DNA of 5,562 nt from Candidatus Poseidoniales archaeon (GTDB lineage Archaea > Thermoplasmatota > Poseidoniia > Poseidoniales > Poseidoniaceae): contig DUCL01000038.1 of the NCBI GenBank assembly GCA_012959845.1, forward strand, positions 1,044 through 6,605, given 5' to 3'. Positions 1-5,011 of this stretch are shown here, piece by piece. The notes beneath the pieces were generated by a model. The model was not told the origin of the DNA, did not search any database, and saw nothing but the letters and a program-made list of their open reading frames with translations. The translations under genes were made by a program, and so were the position numbers. Every line of letters begins with the position of its first letter. Positions within the stretch are counted from its first letter, which is position 1.

Positions 1-56
1 TTAGCAGAGCCAACAGGGTTGTTGACATTCTCATCGTCTTCAGCAATTATTACCAT
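1..56 (-). CDS. Possible N-terminal start of a divergent gene (partial, left edge)
   Basis: On the minus strand an ATG at 56 opens a frame that runs off the left edge without a stop. It reads MVIIAEDDENVNNPVGSA, an acidic, polar sequence whose composition resembles a real protein N-terminus. Only 18 codons are visible, so the product cannot be named. Against it, the frame stays open upstream of this ATG into the neighbouring gene, no clear TATA element lies 25 bases upstream, and it would leave only 13 bases before the proposed start of the plus-strand membrane protein. The plus-strand frame is also open to the edge across the same bases, and both cannot be coding. This is a weak call. Confidence 0.25.
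   Translation of the reverse strand, partial: MVIIAEDDENVNNPVGSA
45..52 (+). promoter_or_regulatory. Candidate TATA-like element for the membrane protein gene
   Basis: AATTATTA lies 18-25 bases before the ATG at 70 and 27-34 before the ATG at 79. That is near the distance expected of an archaeal TATA box driving a leaderless or almost leaderless transcript. No Shine-Dalgarno sequence is seen before either ATG, which fits a leaderless message. Short AT-rich matches are common by chance, so this is tentative. Confidence 0.2.
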
Positions 57-69
57 ACAGGACCCGGTA

Positions 70-840
70 ATGCACGGGATGGGAAGGGCGATTGCAGTAT
101 TCATTTTATTCATCTGTATGTTTGGTTTTCTAAATGGCCTTGATTATGCTTCACCCGAATCCGGTTTGATTCGCCCAGATGAGTTCGTTTACAGAATGAG
201 CATGGGTGCACCAGAAGAGTCAGCAGTATTCCAAGGGACAATCTATGATGACAAGGGTGAACCATTAGCAAATGCAACAATACATATTTCATGGGATAAT
301 GGAATTACTTGGAAATCAAACGAAACCCTTAGTGATGAGGATGGATATTTCTTCATGGAACATTTGGACCCAGGATTGACCAGAGTTGATATTATCGTTG
401 AGAGAGATGGTTATCGTGATGTTCTGGCAAACCGAGTAATCCTCTCTCCTCCAGCAATGATAGAACCGATTGGCTTTACTCAAATTGATTTTACAGTTCC
501 AAGCCAAAGTGAATTCGCAGCTCAACCTTGTTCAAATAATCAAAGTGATTGTGAGATACGGACTATTGATTTGACGCCTCAACAGATGGCTCATCCGCTT
601 ATGGATCCAAGCGCAGCAGGAACATATATCATGATTGGATTTGCATTTATGGGACTTTCATTAATAGCAGCAGGATTTGCATTGTGGTCATTAAAATCCG
701 GTTCAGTAGCAGTTCTAAGGACTTCTGCAACACTGGCATTTTTCACGATGGGACACTATTATTCGGCCTGTTTATTCGGACTGGTAGCATTTGGCCTCAC
801 ATTCGCAATTCCCAAGAGAACAATTCCACTAACCGATTGA
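70..840 (+). CDS. Membrane protein with carboxypeptidase-regulatory-like (beta-sandwich) domain
   Basis: Predicted 256-residue envelope protein of unknown specific role. Residues 7-27 form a hydrophobic segment, either signal peptide or membrane anchor. Residues about 51-127 look like a carboxypeptidase D regulatory-like/transthyretin-like beta-sandwich: 'FQGTIYDDKGEPLANATI', then 'DEDGYFFMEHLDPG' and 'VERDGYRD' are the typical strand and turn pattern. Such domains are non-enzymatic and usually extracellular. A Cys pair (C154, C161) could form a disulfide, and N68, N84 and N157 sit in N-glycosylation sequons. Residues 184-207 and about 218-247 are hydrophobic and probably form a C-terminal membrane hairpin ending in a basic 'PKR' stretch. 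The ATG at 70 was chosen because it directly precedes the hydrophobic segment; an ATG at 79 and a TTG at 19 are in frame, and the frame is open to the left edge, so a longer protein is possible. The next gene follows on the same strand after 44 bases. The domain call is by pattern recognition; function and substrate are unknown. Confidence 0.8.
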   Translation: MHGMGRAIAVFILFICMFGFLNGLDYASPESGLIRPDEFVYRMSMGAPEESAVFQGTIYDDKGEPLANATIHISWDNGITWKSNETLSDEDGYFFMEHLDPGLTRVDIIVERDGYRDVLANRVILSPPAMIEPIGFTQIDFTVPSQSEFAAQPCSNNQSDCEIRTIDLTPQQMAHPLMDPSAAGTYIMIGFAFMGLSLIAAGFALWSLKSGSVAVLRTSATLAFFTMGHYYSACLFGLVAFGLTFAIPKRTIPLTD

Positions 841-870
841 AGTTGATTGGATTGATGCAATAACAGCGAG

Positions 871-878
871 TTACTTAT
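871..878 (+). promoter_or_regulatory. Candidate TATA-like element before the beta-propeller gene
   Basis: TTACTTAT is the most AT-rich octamer in the 44-base gap after the membrane protein stop. It is only 6 bases before the ATG at 885 but 24-31 bases before an in-frame ATG at 903, the usual spacing for an archaeal leaderless transcript. If it is a real TATA box, the protein would start at 903 and lack six residues. The gap also carries several GATTG repeats (about 835-856) of unknown meaning. Confidence 0.2.
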
Positions 879-884
879 GCGCTA

Positions 885-1979
885 ATGCTCGCTGCAGGTA
901 ATATGGACCTTGAGGCAGCAGCATGGATGGTGCGCTCTTTAGGCCAATGCGTTTCAGCATTATTTCAATCAGAAGAAGGTGATTTGATCGCCGGTGGCTG
1001 GGATGGTCGAATACGAATGTGGGATTCACAAGGAGAGCATGTTTGGACAATAGAATCCGGAGATAGAGTTAGTGATTTCGTAAGGCAAGGAGATTACTTA
1101 TTCGCAACTTGTGGTTTGCACATAATTGCATTCTCATATGTGGATGGCAAGCAATTATGGTCTCATGCGCTTGAAGGTTCAGCAGATGCGCTTACTACTC
1201 ATAAGGGCCAAGTAATGGCCGTTTCATCCGTCTACGATATTGAGCATAATGATTTTCTTGAGTCTGCGGTTTGGTGTTATAGCGAGAGTGGAGAATTGCA
1301 ATGGGTATCGAGAATGGACGAACGCCCTTGGACTATATTTTCCTCTTCGGATGAACTTGTTATCGGATTGGGCCGGCCACAATGTGGTTTTGCATTAGTA
1401 GGCGACAATGGTGAGATAGAATACAAGGAATTAGCAACCGAATCACCAGTGATGTGTGGAGTAAATGGCAAAAAAAAGCAATTGTTTGGTCATGCTGATG
1501 GGACAATTTCTAACGGTAAAGGCCAATTAATTACCAAGTGTGAAAAGGGTGTTGAGAGCCTATCATGCACTTCGCATGGATTTATATGCGCTTTGGATGG
1601 AGGGGATTTGGTAGCACATACCGCAGATGGTGAACTAATGTGGACACATCAAGGCAGCCAAATTGTTGAACAAGCCGAAGGTTGCAATATTGGTGATGAA
1701 AATAGCCATTGGACAGCAAGATGGGACGGTCTCAAGGGCTATCTTGAGGTGCGTAATTCTCAAACTGGTGAACAATTAGCAACTATGGAAGGTTGTCAAA
1801 TTAGGGCTATGCTGGGTGATGAGCAAACGATTGCAATCGGTTGCGATGATGGAAAAGTAATTCTCTGGCAGAGTGAATTGCTTACCAGACGTCTAAGTGA
1901 AGAATCATCACAACTATCACCAACCGATTCGCGCAAAAGCGCACTACAGGCAAAACTTAGAGCGCTTAGAGATAAGTGA
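885..1979 (+). CDS. WD40/PQQ-like beta-propeller repeat protein, cytoplasmic
   Basis: Predicted 364-residue protein made almost wholly of beta-propeller repeats. Recurrent blades end in Trp-containing strands after Asp/Gly turns: 'GGWDGRIRMWD' (37-47), 'YVDGKQLWSHA' (85-95), 'ESGELQWVSR' (134-143), 'TADGELMWTHQG' (246-257) and 'GCDDGKVILWQS' (319-330). I count about seven or eight blades; mixed WD40-like and PQQ-like features prevent a firmer class. No signal peptide or membrane segment is visible, so it should be cytoplasmic. The last 35 residues leave the propeller for a charged, probably helical tail ('SALQAKLRALRDK'), a plausible partner-binding element. No catalytic motif is seen; such propellers usually act as protein-interaction platforms, so no function is assigned. 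The start at 885 is the longest ATG choice; ATGs at 903 and 927 are alternatives, and the propeller itself begins near residue 20. The gene ends one base before the convergent fumarase stop. Confidence 0.85.
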   Translation: MLAAGNMDLEAAAWMVRSLGQCVSALFQSEEGDLIAGGWDGRIRMWDSQGEHVWTIESGDRVSDFVRQGDYLFATCGLHIIAFSYVDGKQLWSHALEGSADALTTHKGQVMAVSSVYDIEHNDFLESAVWCYSESGELQWVSRMDERPWTIFSSSDELVIGLGRPQCGFALVGDNGEIEYKELATESPVMCGVNGKKKQLFGHADGTISNGKGQLITKCEKGVESLSCTSHGFICALDGGDLVAHTADGELMWTHQGSQIVEQAEGCNIGDENSHWTARWDGLKGYLEVRNSQTGEQLATMEGCQIRAMLGDEQTIAIGCDDGKVILWQSELLTRRLSEESSQLSPTDSRKSALQAKLRALRDK

Positions 1980-1980
1980 A

Positions 1981-3375
1981 TCACGCCTTAGGACCGGTCA
2001 TCTGTTCTGGGCGAACCCATGCATCAAACTCTTCATCGGTTAGATATCCTAATTCTAGAGCAGCAGATCTTAGCGTTGTTCCTTTCTCATGTGCTAACTT
2101 TGCAATCTTAGATGCCTTATCATAGCCAATATGGTTGTTTAGAGCAGTGACCAGCATCAATGAGTTTTCTAAATGCGCAGCGATGTTTTCTCTTACTGGT
2201 TCCATTCCAACTACACACTTTTCTGTAAATGAACGGCACGAATCGGATAAAAGCCTCACTGAGTGCAACAAATTATGAATCATCATCGGTTTGTAAACAT
2301 TTAATTCGAAATTACCTTGGCTTCCACCGATTGTAATAGCGGTGTGATTACCCATTACTTGAGCGCAAACCATTGTCAATGCTTCGGCTTGAGTCGGGTT
2401 AACCTTTCCAGGCATGATAGAAGACCCAGGCTCATTTGCCGGTAATGCCAATTCTCCAAGTCCACAACGTGGACCAGAACCAAGCCAGCGTACATCATTT
2501 GCAATCTTCATCAAAGAAACAGCCAATGTATTGAGTGCTCCTGAAGCAGCAACAATTGCATCGTGTGCTGCAAGTTGAGCGAATTTATTTTCTGCACTAC
2601 AGAAAGTTAATCCAGTAATATTTGCAATTTCATCTGCAACCATTTGTGCGAATAGTGGATGTGTGTTTAGCCCAGTGCCTACTGCAGTTCCTCCCAGAGC
2701 AAGTTCAAACAGGTCATCCATTGCGAAGTCAAGACGACGTAAATTGGCATCGAGTTGTGCTACCCATCCGGATACTTCTTGGCCGAGTGTCAATGGTACC
2801 GCATCCATTAAGTGAGTTCTTCCAATTTTGACAATATCTTTCCATTGCTGTGATTTTTGTGCCAACGCATCCCTAAGTTTGCGAACATTAGGCAATAGGT
2901 CGTGAGTGAATGCTTCAGCAGCTGAAATGTGCATTGCTGTAGGAAATGTGTCGTTTGAAGATTGAGCGCGATTTACATGGTCATTTGGATGGACTGGTGT
3001 TTTAGAGCCAAGAGTTCCCCCCGCCATTTCAATCGCTCTATTTGCGATAACTTCATTGGCATTCATATTGGATTGTGTGCCACTTCCTGTCTGCCAGATA
3101 CGTAGGGGAAAGTGGTCGTTTAACTTGCCATCAATTACCTCTTGAGCAGCGGCGATAATCAAGTCTGCAACTTCAGGTTCAAGTTGGCCCAATGCCAAGT
3201 TTGTCTTAGCAGCAGCCTGTTTTAGAATTCCAAAAGCGCGGATTACTGCCAGCGGCATTGTATCTTCACCAATATCAAAATTAATCAGAGACCTTGCGGT
3301 TTGGCAACCATAGTATCGGTCTGCAGGAACTTCTAACTCGCCCATGGTATCGGCTTCGGTGCGCATCTCGCCCAT
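1981..3375 (-). CDS. fumC: Fumarate hydratase class II (fumarase C)
   Basis: Catalyses reversible hydration of fumarate to L-malate in the citric acid cycle; class II enzymes are cytoplasmic, metal-free homotetramers. The 464 residues match the usual family length (E. coli FumC, 467) and align almost without gaps to my recollection of it. Visible signatures are 'GSGTQSNMN' (97-105), the B-site 'HPND' (129-132), 'SSND' (139-142), 'GRTHLMDA' with catalytic His188 (185-192), and the flexible loop 'GSSIMPGKVNPTQ' (317-329) with catalytic Ser318. The 'NPTQAEALTM' continuation separates fumarase from aspartase and argininosuccinate lyase. The ATG at 3375 is well supported: an in-frame TAA lies 12 bases upstream, and the N-terminus aligns with E. 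coli from the first residue; an ATG at 3366 is the only close alternative. It follows the isoaspartyl peptidase on the same strand after 93 bases and probably has its own promoter there. Its stop faces the beta-propeller stop across one base. Many archaea use the two-subunit class I fumarase, so the bacterial-like class II form suggests an ancient transfer. Confidence 0.98.
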   Translation of the reverse strand: MGEMRTEADTMGELEVPADRYYGCQTARSLINFDIGEDTMPLAVIRAFGILKQAAAKTNLALGQLEPEVADLIIAAAQEVIDGKLNDHFPLRIWQTGSGTQSNMNANEVIANRAIEMAGGTLGSKTPVHPNDHVNRAQSSNDTFPTAMHISAAEAFTHDLLPNVRKLRDALAQKSQQWKDIVKIGRTHLMDAVPLTLGQEVSGWVAQLDANLRRLDFAMDDLFELALGGTAVGTGLNTHPLFAQMVADEIANITGLTFCSAENKFAQLAAHDAIVAASGALNTLAVSLMKIANDVRWLGSGPRCGLGELALPANEPGSSIMPGKVNPTQAEALTMVCAQVMGNHTAITIGGSQGNFELNVYKPMMIHNLLHSVRLLSDSCRSFTEKCVVGMEPVRENIAAHLENSLMLVTALNNHIGYDKASKIAKLAHEKGTTLRSAALELGYLTDEEFDAWVRPEQMTGPKA

Positions 3376-3377
3376 GT

Positions 3378-3401
3378 CTATCCGTTACGGTGGTCATCCA
3401 T
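3378..3401 (-). other. Seven-codon upstream ORF before fumarase
   Basis: An ATG at 3401 starts a short frame encoding MDDHRNG and ends at TAG (3378-3380), two bases before the fumarase ATG. It is in a different frame from fumarase. The tight spacing would permit termination-reinitiation coupling if the transcript begins upstream of it. No repeated regulatory codon, such as a run of one amino acid, is present, so an attenuator is unlikely. Chance occurrence is quite possible. Confidence 0.15.
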
Positions 3402-3410
3402 TAGGGCTTG

Positions 3411-3429
3411 CTTCTCTCTACGAGAGAAG
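3411..3429. repeat. Perfect 8-bp inverted repeat upstream of fumarase
   Basis: CTTCTCTC-TAC-GAGAGAAG is a perfect palindrome with 8-bp arms and a 3-base centre, lying 36-54 bases upstream of the fumarase ATG. Neither strand continues into a T-run, so it does not look like an intrinsic terminator. It is placed either over the likely transcription start or in the 5' leader, which would suit a dimeric repressor operator or an mRNA 5' hairpin. The repeat itself is certain; its function is inference. Confidence 0.7.
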
Positions 3430-3448
3430 AATACAACCTATTATCTGC

Positions 3449-3461
3449 AAAATATTATTTT
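3449..3461. repeat. AT-only 13-base palindrome
   Basis: AAAATATTATTTT is a perfect inverted repeat (6-base arms, single central base) just after the isoaspartyl peptidase stop. It could be the TATA region of the fumarase promoter or part of a terminator. AT-only palindromes arise easily by chance, so significance is low. Confidence 0.4.
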
Positions 3462-3468
3462 CTAATAA

Positions 3469-4464
3469 TCAATTCGGGTGAGGAAAATCATATTCTTCTG
3501 CACCGATTCCAGTCTTGATTTCTCCATCATTGAAATATCCGCGATACATCAACATGGTTTGGAATGGCAGTACTACTTCGCCTTGTTTTGAAATTGCAAT
3601 AACGCCACCCCTGCCCTCGAGAGGTGCAACTAATTCCAAAACATTATTGGCAGCATTTAGTAATGGATTTTCTTGGCCACAAATTATTAATTTTTGTAAT
3701 TGATTTGAAACTTCATGTGCTGCACATGTGCGAATGAATGCCTCCCCTACACCTGTGCAAGAAACCGCGACATCATTATCGCACCAAGTTCCTGCACCAA
3801 TGATTGCAGTATCGCCAATTCTACCATCTGGTTTTCCAGTCATTCCTCCAGTTGAGGTTGCTGCTGCAAGTCGACCTTGACTATCTAGGGCAACTGCGCC
3901 AACAGTTCCCATTCCATCTTGGATTTCTAAATCAATATCGTGATCTAATACGGCAGAATCGTCTTCATCAGTTGAACCAGGCCTTCCCTTGCTATCTCGC
4001 CATTTTTGCCATTGAGCCTTACGCAAATCGGTAATGAGCCAAGACTGTTCCACTTCTTCGACTCCGTTTTTTATAGCAAAAATATCTGCAGCATCAGAGT
4101 TTAGCATCACTGGCCAGCCCTGATGCAATAACAAATTAGCAGCCCTAATCGGATGCCTAATTCTTTTGACATTTACAACAGAGCCAGCAGCACCATCACA
4201 GCCACGCATTATGCTTGCATCCATAGTTACATTGCCGTCAGCAGCGATAACAGAACCTCTGCCCGCGTTATACAGTTCCTCATCTTCCATCATTTCTACG
4301 GCCAAAGTCACCGCATCTAATGCATTCAATTGACCACTTTGTAGTTTAGTGCCAATTAGAGAAAGTACATTCTCCAAACATTGTAATCGCCTTGGGTCTA
4401 AATCGGTAAGTCCGCGCCAAGGCCCATCTCCACCCGCACCACCATGTAGTGCAAGAATGGCCAT
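3469..4464 (-). CDS. Isoaspartyl peptidase / L-asparaginase (Ntn-hydrolase, plant-type)
   Basis: Hydrolyses beta-aspartyl (isoaspartyl) dipeptides and usually also L-asparagine, releasing aspartate; a cytoplasmic enzyme. It is made as a precursor that cleaves itself before a threonine, which becomes the nucleophile. The 331 residues compare with 321 in E. coli IaaA. Family motifs in order: 'LHGGAGG' (6-12), 'YNAGRGSV' (65-72), 'MDASIMRG' (81-88), autocleavage site Gly186/Thr187 in 'GTVGAVALD', 'TSTGGMTGKPDGRIGD' (203-218) with substrate-binding Arg215 and Asp218, and 'CTGVGEAFIR' (236-245). Nothing catalytic is missing. The linker before Thr187 (about 150-184) is very acidic and likely disordered, as usual for the family. 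The ATG at 4464 was chosen because the first strand begins there; a TTG at 4482 would add six residues and overlap the cyclophilin stop. It lies 10 bases after the cyclophilin gene, with a GTGAGG ribosome-binding-like site, so the two are probably one operon. A glycosylasparaginase activity is less likely but not excluded. Confidence 0.95.
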   Translation of the reverse strand: MAILALHGGAGGDGPWRGLTDLDPRRLQCLENVLSLIGTKLQSGQLNALDAVTLAVEMMEDEELYNAGRGSVIAADGNVTMDASIMRGCDGAAGSVVNVKRIRHPIRAANLLLHQGWPVMLNSDAADIFAIKNGVEEVEQSWLITDLRKAQWQKWRDSKGRPGSTDEDDSAVLDHDIDLEIQDGMGTVGAVALDSQGRLAAATSTGGMTGKPDGRIGDTAIIGAGTWCDNDVAVSCTGVGEAFIRTCAAHEVSNQLQKLIICGQENPLLNAANNVLELVAPLEGRGGVIAISKQGEVVLPFQTMLMYRGYFNDGEIKTGIGAEEYDFPHPN

Positions 4465-4472
4465 TGAAAACG

Positions 4473-4478
4473 CCTCAC
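4473..4478 (-). promoter_or_regulatory. Shine-Dalgarno-like site overlapping the cyclophilin stop
   Basis: On the minus strand GTGAGG, 8 bases before the ATG at 4464, contains a GAGG core able to pair with the 16S rRNA 3' end. It overlaps the TGA of the cyclophilin gene. This supports the ATG at 4464 as the peptidase start and suggests translational coupling. It is the only reasonable Shine-Dalgarno match seen before a gene in this window. Confidence 0.4.
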
Positions 4479-4957
4479 TCAATTATTGTGCAGCGGATGA
4501 TTTGTTGTGGTTGAGAAGGTCTGTCACCAGGCATTTTTCGGCATCCTTCGATTGCCTTCACTACATCCATTCCTTCTGCAACCTTTCCGAATACTGCATG
4601 ATTTCCATCAAGCCACGGAGTATCAACTGTTGTCAAAAAGAATTGAGAGCCACCTGAGTTTGGTCCAGAGTTTGCCATAGAAAACACTCCAGGAACATTG
4701 TGCCTTAGTTTCAATGCGCTTGCCTCACAAGGTATTTGCCAACCAGGTCCACCAGTTCCAGCGCGGCGGGACATCGGGTCTTTGGAATGAGGGCATCCAC
4801 CTTGAATCATAAATTGTTCAATAACACGGTGAAAGTGAAGTCCATCATAGAATTTCATGTTGACCAATTTAACGAAATTAGCAACAGTATCTGGTGCTTC
4901 CTCAGCATATAGTTCAATCATAATATTTCCTGCACTCGTTTCCATTAGGCACTGCAT
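4475..4957 (-). CDS. Peptidyl-prolyl cis-trans isomerase, cyclophilin type
   Basis: Catalyses cis-trans isomerisation of Xaa-Pro bonds during protein folding; predicted cytoplasmic, a single cyclophilin domain. From the ATG at 4957 it is 160 residues, close to E. coli PpiB (164). The active site is complete: 'FHRVIEQFMIQGG' (42-54) supplies the catalytic Arg44, Phe49 and Gln52; 'MANSGPNSGGSQFF' (94-107) gives the peptide-binding Ala95, Asn96, Gln105 and Phe107; 'WLDGNHAVFG' (115-124) supplies Trp115, equivalent to the cyclosporin-contacting Trp121 of human cyclophilin A, and His120. The start was set by aligning the first beta strand with PpiB; an ATG at 4990 gives an 11-residue 'MLLSRWPLDLF' extension, and an ATG at 4945 trims four residues. 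The 4990 start has an AT-rich GATAATT element about 25 bases upstream, which would suit a leaderless message, so it remains possible. It sits between the surface-protein gene and the isoaspartyl peptidase, all on the minus strand. Confidence 0.95.
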   Translation of the reverse strand: MQCLMETSAGNIMIELYAEEAPDTVANFVKLVNMKFYDGLHFHRVIEQFMIQGGCPHSKDPMSRRAGTGGPGWQIPCEASALKLRHNVPGVFSMANSGPNSGGSQFFLTTVDTPWLDGNHAVFGKVAEGMDVVKAIEGCRKMPGDRPSQPQQIIRCTIIE

Positions 4958-5011
4958 GAATAAATCCAAAGGCCAGCGGCTCAAGAGCATTTGCTTTGTT
5001 CATCCAGACAA

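Larger units (their letters stand above)
3376..3468 (-). promoter_or_regulatory. Intergenic region with probable fumarase promoter
   Basis: This 93-base gap is the longest non-coding stretch in the window. Reading towards fumarase, it begins with a strongly AT-rich block (about 3437-3468), passes the GAGA/TCTC palindrome, and ends in mixed sequence. Candidate TATA elements on the minus strand are the block around 3449-3461 and GATAATAG near 3437-3444. Either would place the transcription start roughly at 3410-3430, giving a 35-55 base leader. No clear Shine-Dalgarno sequence precedes the ATG. The AT-rich block, with a short TTTT on the minus strand, may also serve as a weak terminator for the upstream peptidase gene. 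Exact elements are not resolvable from sequence alone. Confidence 0.4.

Noticed and set aside
19..69. TTG start at 19 for the first membrane protein
   Set aside because: The added residues have no signal-peptide character and lie before the natural N-terminal hydrophobic segment; the ATG at 70 is simpler. The open frame to the edge keeps a small doubt.
1981..3375. Aspartase or argininosuccinate lyase instead of fumarase
   Set aside because: The superfamily loop continues as 'NPTQAEALTM' and the B-site 'HPND' is present, as in fumarase C.
3411..3429. Intrinsic transcription terminator
   Set aside because: The hairpin has no T-run after it on either strand, and archaeal terminators are normally T-tracts without a required hairpin.
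4465..4482. TTG start at 4482 for the isoaspartyl peptidase
   Set aside because: It adds six residues before the family's usual first strand and overlaps the cyclophilin stop, whereas the ATG at 4464 has a Shine-Dalgarno-like site and starts directly before the 'LHGGAG' motif.
4349..4657. Plus-strand frame of about 100 codons across the peptidase and cyclophilin genes
   Set aside because: It lies antisense to two strongly supported enzymes, shows no recognisable motif, and has shadow-like composition.
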